Origin: Beijerinckiaceae bacterium
Lineage (GTDB): Bacteria > Pseudomonadota > Alphaproteobacteria > Rhizobiales > Beijerinckiaceae
Reading direction: 5' to 3'
Assembly (NCBI GenBank): GCA_947370975.1
Contig: CANBNG010000022.1
Span: 1-64,000, forward strand
Length of the DNA stretch: 64,000 nucleotides
Shown piece after piece: positions 24,304 through 31,093 of the stretch. The notes under the pieces are model-generated. The model did not search any database. It saw nothing but the letters and a program-made list of their open reading frames with translations, and was not told where the DNA came from. Each line of letters opens with the position of its first letter. Position 1 is the first letter of the stretch. The position numbers and the translations under genes were made by a program.

Positions 24304-26751
24304 TTAGAAGTCGATCTTGACGGAGCCATAGATGGTGCGGCCCGGCATGAAGGAGTAGCTCATCTTCGTGGATGTCGAATAAGCCGTCGCTGCAGTGACC
24401 GTTGTCGGGTCGCCGCCAATATCGGTAATATTGCGATGGTTGAAGATGTTGCTCACGCCGAGTTTGAATTCTGCGCGCTCGCCAAGACCTATTTTCTTGA
24501 GAACGTTGGAACGTACACCGGCAACGAAATCCGTTGTGTTGTAGCCCGACACCTTGTTCAGGCCCGGAACCGGGATCGTACTCGCCTTCTGGCCGCCGCT
24601 ACCGTAGTAATCGCCGGTGAATTTTTGCAGGAGCGAGGCAAAATAGGTCTGGTCATCATAGATCAGCCCGGTTGCAAACGTGTGCGAGGGAGCATTACCG
24701 ACGCGCAAGCCGCTATAGGCGCCTGTTGTATATTTCGCACTCATCAAAGCACCGCTTGCATAGGCGGCAAGACCATTGAAAAGCGCATAAGTGCCTTCTG
24801 CCTCGATACCTTGATAACGCGCTGTGCCCCCATTTTCATAAGTGGTGAGCCCGTTCGTCACCGTGGTGATCGGAAAGTTTGTCGCTGTGACACGGTAGAT
24901 ATTGGCCGCCAGCGTGATGTCCTGGGTCTTGTAGACGGCGCCAACCTGATAATTGGTCGTGCTCTGCGGCTCGATCTTGTTGAGGCTCGGATCGGTTACA
25001 TAATATGCGGAGACTGTGGGAGCTAGGAAGCCTTTCGAGGCCTGCGCATAGACCGTAACCTCGTCATTCAGCTTGTAGCGAGCGGCCAGAAACGGAAGGT
25101 TTGCCGTATAGGTGTTCTTGTAGGCGATTGGCGTCAGCGTCGTCTGGTTTACAACCGCTGTGTGATCGCGCGTGAAGCTTTCAAATTTATAGCCAGGCGT
25201 AACCGAAAGACGGTCGGTGACACGCCATTCATATTCCATGAACGGCTGCACATTGACGATTTTGGAGTTGAGATCGAGCTTGTAGGCGGCTCCGGTTGGC
25301 GCGACCACGTTGCCGCTCGAAAGCCCGCCGATCTGATCATATGTCTTGCCGGTCGTGTAATCGACATATTGCTGGGCGCGGTCATTGCTGATGTGCTCGA
25401 CCCACATGCCTGTGCGGAACGTGCCCGCGAACATGGGAATATTCACATCCTTTGCAACATTCAGTATGTCGCCGAACGCCCGGTAACTGTTGATCTTGTA
25501 ATAGCCGGTGACATCGCCATCCGTCACGCCGGAATAGAGGTAGGACGTCCCGCCGGACGGGAAGGTGACTGAGCGCAAGGTGCCCTTGTTGGCAACCGAC
25601 GCATTGCCTTCGATCGTTTGATCGATGCCATTGTTCTGATTGCGCGGGTACCAATAGGAATAGGAATAGACCGTATTGTCGACCCGGATGTCGCCGCCGT
25701 TCCAATCCGCGCGAACATATTCCATGTCCGTCGCCTTCAGCGAATTATTGTAGCCAGCATATTGCGTGCTGCGGGGATTGTCGTTGACCTGACCATAGTT
25801 CACGCCATGGGCGAGAAATTGCGGCCAGGTGATGGAATTCACGTTGGTGTAGCGCTCGGTGCCGCCGGTGGCCAGCGCCGTAATCTTAACCTCTCCGAAC
25901 TGCTTTTCGACCTTGATGAGGCCTTGATTGGTCGATGAATCGCCAAACTGCAGCTGGCCATCCGAGCCAATATGCGAGAAGGCGACGAGCGCGCGTGTGC
26001 CCGTGGCTGCATCGTAACCAGACTGGGCGCTGACGCTCGTCGTGAACGTGTTGTGATTGCCGTAGGACATCCCAATCGTACCGCCAGCCTTGTCTGCCAG
26101 CGTGAGCGAGTTGAGCCCCATCGTGCCACCGAAGGTCGCGTAACCAACCTGCGACGACGAGCCCGGACCGCGGTCGACCGTTACCCGGCTGAGGAAAGAC
26201 GCCGGGAAATAGGCGGCCGAATGATGCGTAGGGTCGTTGGCGTCGCCAAACGGGATGCCATCGAAGGTGATGTTGAATTGGCCATCCTGATAACCGCGCC
26301 AGCCGCTCTTGGAATCGCCGATACCGTTGGCATTGTTCGAGAGGAAGCCAGGCGTATATTTTGCGGTCTCGTTATAGTCCGCGCCCGCCGGCACGACGTC
26401 CTTGATGATCTTGTCACTGACAATCGAGACAGGCTGAAATGCATTCAGGCTGCTCTGCGAGGGCGCAAGTGCGGGTGCGCTGCCCTGGGGCGCGCCGGAG
26501 CCGATGGCTGCGTCGCTCTTCAGCGGCGCCACAGCGGCGGCAGTATTCGGAGTTGTCTTCTGTTCCTGGGCCTTCGCGCGCGCTGCTTTCGGGGTGGGCT
26601 TTGTCTTCTTGCGCACAGGTTTTGGAGCTGCATTCACTGTCACGGAGCCCAGGTCTGACTGCTGCGCCGAGACATCATGTGCGACGAAAGCCAGCGGGAT
26701 GGCGACCGCCATCAGAAGCGCCGTGCGGTACGTGCGAGAATTAAAATACAT
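24304..26751 (-). CDS. TonB-dependent outer-membrane receptor, Pho-regulated
   Basis: A receptor of 815 residues. The signal peptide is MYFNSRTYRTALLMAVAIPL to about VSAQQ. A low-complexity Lys/Ala/Pro linker (about 35-90) leads to the plug (about 105-230; SIVSDKIIKDV, WRGYQDGQFNITFDGIPFGD, TVDRGPGSSSQVG), and a 22-strand barrel ends in Phe (IYGSVKIDF). The N-terminal DLGSVTVNA acts as a likely TonB box. The upstream ATG at 26829 is unlikely because it lies beyond the Pho box. It heads the operon receptor-exbB-exbD-tonB-metallophosphatase and has the best Pho box arrangement next to CorA. Plug and barrel are FecA-like by general layout; the ligand is unknown, with organophosphates or metal-phosphate chelates as candidates by context. 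Confidence 0.9.
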   Translation of the reverse strand: MYFNSRTYRTALLMAVAIPLAFVAHDVSAQQSDLGSVTVNAAPKPVRKKTKPTPKAARAKAQEQKTTPNTAAAVAPLKSDAAIGSGAPQGSAPALAPSQSSLNAFQPVSIVSDKIIKDVVPAGADYNETAKYTPGFLSNNANGIGDSKSGWRGYQDGQFNITFDGIPFGDANDPTHHSAAYFPASFLSRVTVDRGPGSSSQVGYATFGGTMGLNSLTLADKAGGTIGMSYGNHNTFTTSVSAQSGYDAATGTRALVAFSHIGSDGQLQFGDSSTNQGLIKVEKQFGEVKITALATGGTERYTNVNSITWPQFLAHGVNYGQVNDNPRSTQYAGYNNSLKATDMEYVRADWNGGDIRVDNTVYSYSYWYPRNQNNGIDQTIEGNASVANKGTLRSVTFPSGGTSYLYSGVTDGDVTGYYKINSYRAFGDILNVAKDVNIPMFAGTFRTGMWVEHISNDRAQQYVDYTTGKTYDQIGGLSSGNVVAPTGAAYKLDLNSKIVNVQPFMEYEWRVTDRLSVTPGYKFESFTRDHTAVVNQTTLTPIAYKNTYTANLPFLAARYKLNDEVTVYAQASKGFLAPTVSAYYVTDPSLNKIEPQSTTNYQVGAVYKTQDITLAANIYRVTATNFPITTVTNGLTTYENGGTARYQGIEAEGTYALFNGLAAYASGALMSAKYTTGAYSGLRVGNAPSHTFATGLIYDDQTYFASLLQKFTGDYYGSGGQKASTIPVPGLNKVSGYNTTDFVAGVRSNVLKKIGLGERAEFKLGVSNIFNHRNITDIGGDPTTVTAATAYSTSTKMSYSFMPGRTIYGSVKIDF

Positions 26752-26807
26752 TATCAGCCTCGGATCTGCCTTTGAGGAAGGGTCGAGGCTTGAACTAGAC
26801 AGTTTCG

Positions 26808-26825
26808 ATGACAGATGAATGACGT
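26808..26825 (-). promoter_or_regulatory. Pho box upstream of the TonB receptor operon
   Basis: On the minus strand ACGTCAT-TCAT-CTGTCAT: one perfect and one 5-of-7 half-site with exact 11-bp spacing, 57 bases before the receptor start. It supports PhoB control of the receptor, ExbBD, TonB and the metallophosphatase. Confidence 0.8.
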
Positions 26826-26904
26826 CCAAATTTCAGGCAACTCGAACAGAAATGCCCAATTAACGCCTGTTACCGACCGTAAAAACCGATGGCTTTTGCC
26901 TTTT

Positions 26905-27936
26905 TTACGCAGCATTCCGGCGTCTGGTCCGAAGTGTGACATAGAATAGAATATAGGTTGCCACAGCCGCCGCGATCGACAGGCCGAGCGCCCACCAGAA
27001 ACCCGCATCATTGTCGCCAAACGGCAGCCCTTTCGTATTCATCCCGAACAGGCCTGTGACCAAGGTGGCGGGGAGGAACAAGGCGGTGAGCATCGAGAGA
27101 ATATAGAGTTGCCTGTTCGTCTCGTGGGCGAGCGCAGCCGAAACTTCATCCTGAAGAAGCCGCGCGCGATCCTGGGAGGAGTGAACTTCCTGATAGATCG
27201 ATTCAAGGCGCTGCGCGATACGGCCGGCAGCATCCCGAAGGTCCTGCGGCAACCGGCTCGCCGGCGCGCGCTCGACACGTCGGAACAGGACAAGCAACCG
27301 TGACATTTGCCGGTGGAGCTTGATGGCTGCGCGTCGCGCGCTGCGCGTTTCATCTCGAGCTGCGTTGATATATCCGGCCATGATCTTGTCTTCAATCGCA
27401 TCGACTACCCTGCCAAGATCGCTCGCTGATTTGGCGACGAAATCCGCTTCTCGGTCGACGATCTCTTCGAGAAGTTCTATTGTGGAGTCGATTTTCTTGC
27501 CGCGTTCGATGGCGATACGTGTATTCTCGATCGATCTCAGCGACCGTCGGCGTCCTGTCAAAAGAATCTGCTCCGACATGGCAAAACGAAGTTCTGCCAT
27601 GTCCTCCGCCTTGCCTGCGAATTCCAGCTTTGCATCGACAAACACGCCTGCGAGTAGACCTTCCTCGCTCTCGATTCGGTCGTGCACCTCAGAAGACAGC
27701 AAGATATCCAGCGCCTCCTCCGAGAGCCAGCCCCGTTCCGACAGCCATTTTCGACAACGCGCATCGGTGAGGTTCACGTGAACCCACCAGAAGCTTCCCG
27801 CAGGCGGCGCCTCCAGTTCTGCAGGGAAATCTGCATATGCGCCTGTTCCATCGCCTGAAAATGCGATCGCAAAGACAAGTCCGCGAGCTTCGTTGTTGTT
27901 CTGGAGAATTGTGTTCTGGTTCTGCAAGTCAAGCAT
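26905..27936 (-). CDS. CorA/ZntB-family metal transporter, Pho-regulated
   Basis: A divalent cation transporter of 343 residues. A large cytosolic domain with long helices (about 1-275) is followed by two C-terminal transmembrane helices. The family signature FGMNTKGLPFGD sits between them, at the end of helix 1 (LSMLTALFLPATLVTGLFGMN). GMN-x-x-GLPF rather than GMNF-x-x-MPE fits the ZntB branch, which moves zinc, over CorA. A perfect Pho box lies 86 bases upstream, which is unusual for this family. Supplying zinc or magnesium for alkaline phosphatase is an attractive guess, but direction and metal cannot be read from sequence. Confidence 0.88.
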   Translation of the reverse strand: MLDLQNQNTILQNNNEARGLVFAIAFSGDGTGAYADFPAELEAPPAGSFWWVHVNLTDARCRKWLSERGWLSEEALDILLSSEVHDRIESEEGLLAGVFVDAKLEFAGKAEDMAELRFAMSEQILLTGRRRSLRSIENTRIAIERGKKIDSTIELLEEIVDREADFVAKSASDLGRVVDAIEDKIMAGYINAARDETRSARRAAIKLHRQMSRLLVLFRRVERAPASRLPQDLRDAAGRIAQRLESIYQEVHSSQDRARLLQDEVSAALAHETNRQLYILSMLTALFLPATLVTGLFGMNTKGLPFGDNDAGFWWALGLSIAAAVATYILFYVTLRTRRRNAA

Positions 27937-28021
27937 GGTGCGATGAGCCGAGTCTGTGCGCAGTGAAACAAAGGCGCCTTTAAAAGAGCCTTCTATCCAG
28001 TCTCGGCGCTAGCTCTGCCAC

Positions 28022-28039
28022 ATGACAGCTGGATGACAG
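28022..28039 (-). promoter_or_regulatory. Perfect Pho box upstream of the CorA/ZntB gene
   Basis: On the minus strand CTGTCAT-CCAG-CTGTCAT: both half-sites match the alphaproteobacterial consensus at all seven positions with the canonical 4-bp spacer. It lies 86 bases before the transporter start. Confidence 0.88.
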
Positions 28040-28113
28040 TCAAACCTAACCTGCCGTTGAAGTGGCGTCGGTCAAATTCCATTGCTGTGAAATATTTCGG
28101 TGGCAATCGGCAG

Positions 28114-28131
28114 GTGTCATCATATCTTCAT
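28114..28131 (+). promoter_or_regulatory. Pho box upstream of the START-like gene
   Basis: GTGTCAT-CATA-TCTTCAT on the plus strand: 6 and 4 of 7 matches at 11-bp spacing, 51 bases before the start. With the opposite box at 28022-28039 the intergenic region appears to drive both divergent genes from PhoB. Confidence 0.55.
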
Positions 28132-28181
28132 GACGCTCAGTTTCCATGAAATATTGATCCCGCGGTTCGGAGAACAGTGAT

Positions 28182-28760
28182 GTGACGCCACGTAGCTTCT
28201 CCGTCAAATGGGCGAAATTATCTCTCTGTATTTTAGCTTTCTGGTCTATCCCGGAGGCCGCGCGTCCGACGATTGAAAGAGTTCCGCAGATCCTGGTCGA
28301 GGAAGAAGGCGATGGAATTCTTCGCATTCTGGTGCGAGGATTCATCGCTCAAACGCCCCAAGCCGTCTGGACGGTCCTCACCGATTGCGCATTGGCGACG
28401 CGGTTCGTGCCGCATCTGGAAAGTTGCCGCATTGTCGAACGCGATCCTGACGGGCGCTGGGATGTGCGTGAGAACATCTCCAACCCGCCCATTTTGCCGC
28501 GCGTTCGAACTGTGGTGCGCAATGATTTCAAGGTCGGGCGAAACTATGCCTTCACCTACCGCCTTGTGAGCGGCGATATGCGGCTGTCAGATGGCAGATG
28601 GTCGCTCGAGGCCGGCGACGGAGGCACGCTTGTACTCTACGAAGCGCGTATCGCGCCGAATGTCCCAGCTCCATTATTTCTGATCAGGAATGCAATTTCG
28701 CATGATTTCCCGGAGATGTTCCGACGGTTGGGCGCCCTGAGCGAGGCCAGGGCGCGTTGA
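28182..28760 (+). CDS. Exported SRPBCC/START-like protein
   Basis: A 192-residue protein with a signal peptide (KLSLCILAFWSIPEAA) followed by a START/polyketide-cyclase-like fold: FIAQTPQAVWTVLTDCALATRFVPHLESCRIV, then a beta-rich middle (VRTVVRNDFKVGRNYAFTYR) and a long C-terminal helix (RNAISHDFPEMFRRLGALSE). The fold forms a pocket for lipids or hydrophobic ligands. The start is GTG 28182 with GGAG about eight bases upstream. It is divergent from the CorA gene and preceded by a Pho box. A role in moving membrane lipids between leaflets or membranes during remodelling is conceivable but unproven. Confidence 0.8.
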   Translation: MTPRSFSVKWAKLSLCILAFWSIPEAARPTIERVPQILVEEEGDGILRILVRGFIAQTPQAVWTVLTDCALATRFVPHLESCRIVERDPDGRWDVRENISNPPILPRVRTVVRNDFKVGRNYAFTYRLVSGDMRLSDGRWSLEAGDGGTLVLYEARIAPNVPAPLFLIRNAISHDFPEMFRRLGALSEARAR

Positions 28761-28862
28761 TGCAGGTAGGTGAAGCAGCTTGGCCTCAAAATATGCGAGG
28801 CCCCTCTTTGCGCTGGTCACGCATTTCTCGGCCAAGTAGACCATGAATGCATCACTTCGACT

Positions 28863-29270
28863 CTAGCGATCCCAATCACTAATCGTTTTCCTCAACCTGT
28901 CGCGAAGCCGTTTCTCGAACGCGATGTCATCTTCGATCTGCCGGCGATAAGTTTGATGCTCTGGCTTGGCTAGCATGTCCTCGCCCTCCGCGATTGCCCG
29001 CTCGGTATCCTTGATGCGTGTGCGTATGATGATGTCATCAGGATGGGGCGCGAGATCGGGCGCAGAAAGGCCTAGAGACTTGCGCCTATCAAGCTCCTCG
29101 CTTCACCCGAGTTTGTAAGTCAGGATCGCTTCAAGCCTCCCGTCATGGCGCGCCTGTTGGGCCTGCTCAGTCGTTCTGACAAGATCGGTGAACAGTTTCT
29201 GGGCACGCGGCTGGCACTTGGCGGCGTTGACGCAGAGCGGCCTCATGACCGCCGACTGGTAGGCGATGTG
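28863..29270 (-). pseudogene. DUF5681-type gene remnant, frameshifted
   Basis: One minus-strand frame reads SAVMRPLCVNAAKC, ending EAILTYKLG-stop at about 29103. The adjoining frame continues EELDRRKSLGLSAPDL, APHPDDIIIR and ends RKTISDWDR at 28863. The two pieces are consecutive parts of one protein of the DUF5681 kind, common on phage-like and mobile regions. N-terminus and start codon are missing. Recognition is from memory of the family and moderately sure. Confidence 0.55.
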
Positions 29271-29272
29271 CG

Positions 29273-29816
29273 ATGCCGACTCTTGAGTATGACAGCCTGA
29301 ATTTCCGTTTTCCGCAGATTGAGCCCGACGCGCGCTTTACGATCGAATTCCAGCGCACTTTGCGCATACCCGACACAAAAAACGTACCCGTTGCCGGCCG
29401 GCCTTGGCCGTTTCCCGCTACGGCATGTCGAAGACCACGCGGACAAGATGCCCCTCGGGACACAGGCGAGGGGAGGGGACGACAGCCAGACGCAGCGTGT
29501 CTTTGTCAGCATGGCCCATGGCGAGGATTGGACTGCGATCACCGGCCCAAAGGCTACTCCCTTTCCACCCTCTGCGAAAGATTATGCGGACGCCGGATTG
29601 CCTTGGTTCGACTATTACGGGGTCGACGTCGAAAGCGCGCCCCGCGGGCCTGAAGCCTTGCCTGGCGGCAAGACGCGCGGCGGTCTGAAATCGCTTTCGA
29701 CGATGTTCAAGGAGACAACGGGTTCGGATCTGGCGTGGGCGGAAGATATCGAAACGCCCGAGCCGGTCGTCCTTTCCCCGAGCTTTCGCGAAGTGAAGTC
29801 TTCAGACACGCTTTGA
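29273..29816 (+). pseudogene. Conserved hypothetical gene with frameshift and internal deletion
   Basis: The first frame reads SLNFRFPQIEPDARFTIEFQ and RTLRIPD. A frameshift near 29380 leads to YPLPAGLGRFPLRHVEDHAD. Then an apparent deletion joins RGG to FVSMAHGEDWTAITG and AGLPWFDYYG. These blocks match the beginning and end of a widespread uncharacterised bacterial protein in which a central stretch of roughly 100 residues is normally present. With the DUF5681 remnant it marks decayed DNA at the right end of the island. Confidence 0.55.
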
Positions 29817-29891
29817 TGTTCGACGGGCGCGAGAGAAACCCAAGCCCGTGACGCCGTCCGTGAACGTTAGCGCGGACGCCAGTTGCAAAGC

Positions 29892-29926
29892 GTTCGGTAA
29901 AGGCCGTTGCGCGTCCCCGCAACCAA
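29892..29926 (+). repeat. att-like direct repeat, copy 2 (35 bp)
   Basis: It matches 4603-4637 at 34 of 35 positions, same orientation. The last 14 bases equal the tRNA-fMet 3' end. It marks the probable right boundary of the phosphate island. Confidence 0.8.
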
Positions 29927-29939
29927 ATCTGACCCAAGC

Positions 29940-29972
29940 AAAAAGCCGCTCCAAATGGGCGGCTTTTTTTCG
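29940..29972 (+). terminator. Duplicated tRNA terminator, copy 3
   Basis: Stem AGCCGCTC / GGGCGGCT (one G-T pair) followed by seven T and CGTTTCGGGA. Same relation to the att core as the terminators at 341 and 4665. It may also end transcripts of the minus-strand regulator gene from the other side. Confidence 0.7.
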
Positions 29973-30020
29973 TTTCGGGACAGGGTGAAGGCAATCCAAA
30001 CCTGATCGAGAGGTGATTGC

Positions 30021-30662
30021 TCATTCAGCCATCATGACAATAGCCTCGCGATTTTTCTCGCAATATCGGCCTATTTCAACGAGCGTATTCAGATTGAGCT
30101 TGTTCCTGAGAAAGGTCCGATACATTTTCACGGTCCTGAGCGAGAGGCCCAATTTCCGGGCGACTTCAACCTGCTGCAGACCCTCGCCCAACAAAAGCAG
30201 GACCTGCGCCTCCCGGCGGGTGATCGGCAAATCTCCGCCCTGCGTGGTTTGCTCATCCGGGCTAGGCGCGTGACGAATTGTTCTGGCATCGCTGAACGAA
30301 GACGCCAGCACATCGCTGACCTCTCTCGCCGTGAATGGTTTGAGGATGAAGTTGAGGGCGCCGCCGCGCCAGGCGTCGATGATATCCCCCTGCAGCGCAT
30401 CGCCACTCATGAATATGATGGGGTGCGCCATGTTCGATCGTTTGATGTCGCGCTGTAATTGCAAGCCGTTCATGCCAGTCATCTGGAAGTCGAGGAGCAG
30501 GCACGTTGGTGGCGCGTCCTCCATACAGAAATCCGCGATCTCGGCCAGAAAGGATTCTGCGCAGTCAAACAGGATCACGTCATAGTCGTGCGAAAGCCAA
30601 GCACGCAATCCTTCGCGCACGTCCGGTTCGTGGTCGATGACGATCACGCGATTTTTCTTCAC
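30021..30662 (-). CDS. FixJ/NarL-type response regulator
   Basis: A 213-residue regulator. The receiver (about 4-120) begins VIVIDHEPD, has Asp in CLLLDFQMTGMNG and Lys in FILKPF. A LuxR-type helix-turn-helix (about 145-210) reads ITRREAQVLLLLGEGLQQVE, VARKLGLSLRTVKMYRTFLR. GTG 30662 is chosen because the receiver begins there; the frame extends upstream without domain sense. It overlaps the end of a histidine kinase fragment by four bases, so it was once the second gene of a two-component operon. Its present phosphodonor is unclear. Confidence 0.88.
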   Translation of the reverse strand: MKKNRVIVIDHEPDVREGLRAWLSHDYDVILFDCAESFLAEIADFCMEDAPPTCLLLDFQMTGMNGLQLQRDIKRSNMAHPIIFMSGDALQGDIIDAWRGGALNFILKPFTAREVSDVLASSFSDARTIRHAPSPDEQTTQGGDLPITRREAQVLLLLGEGLQQVEVARKLGLSLRTVKMYRTFLRNKLNLNTLVEIGRYCEKNREAIVMMAE

Positions 30663-30907
30663 GGATGCTGCTCCAGCAGCGGGAGGCGGACCACGGAAAA
30701 AGCGCCACCGTCGGGCTTGTTGGACGCGGCGATGCTTCCGTTGTGTTTCTCGATGATGATCTTGCTGAGCCAACGGCCTATTCCGATGCCATCGCTCTTC
30801 GTTGGCTTGTAGAGGTCGAAGAGCGATGGAAGCAATTCCTCGCTGATGCCCTCTGCACTGTCTTCGATGAAAAGACATGCGAATGATATGGCCGAGAAGG
30901 CGTCCAT
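30659..30907 (-). pseudogene. Histidine kinase C-terminal fragment
   Basis: Eighty-two residues contain only the end of a HATPase domain: IEDSAEGISEELLPSLFDLY (G1 box), KSDGIGIGRWLSKIIIEKHNG (G2 box) and GGAFSVVRLPLLE. The phospho-accepting His, N box and all sensing parts are missing and do not appear upstream. It is likely the truncated partner of the FixJ-like regulator. It could still be translated but cannot phosphorylate. Confidence 0.8.
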
Positions 30908-31093
30908 TTTTTATGTCTCGTGGGCGGTCTTGGGCCAAGCGCTTTAGCTTGCAGATAGATCAGCGAATAATCATTCCGTTAACCAAACGTCAATATATTA
31001 ACCGTTTGATTCGGAACTGTACCCAAGTACGTATTTCACTCAACAGGTTAACGATATCCAAGCGTAACAGTAGAGTAACAATTGGATAGCGTT

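Larger units (their letters stand above)
4638..29926. mobile_element. Putative 25-kb phosphate-scarcity genomic island
   Basis: The segment is bounded by near-identical 35-bp tRNA-fMet-derived repeats at 4603-4637 and 29892-29926. The left end carries remnants of a serine recombinase and a tyrosine integrase, and the right end carries decayed genes. Internal genes are almost all phosphate acquisition or lipid-remodelling functions. Island status is inferred from repeats, tRNA target and recombinase remnants. Base composition was not computed and no empty-site genome could be compared. The cargo could alternatively be resident genes trapped between two independent insertions. Confidence 0.55.
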
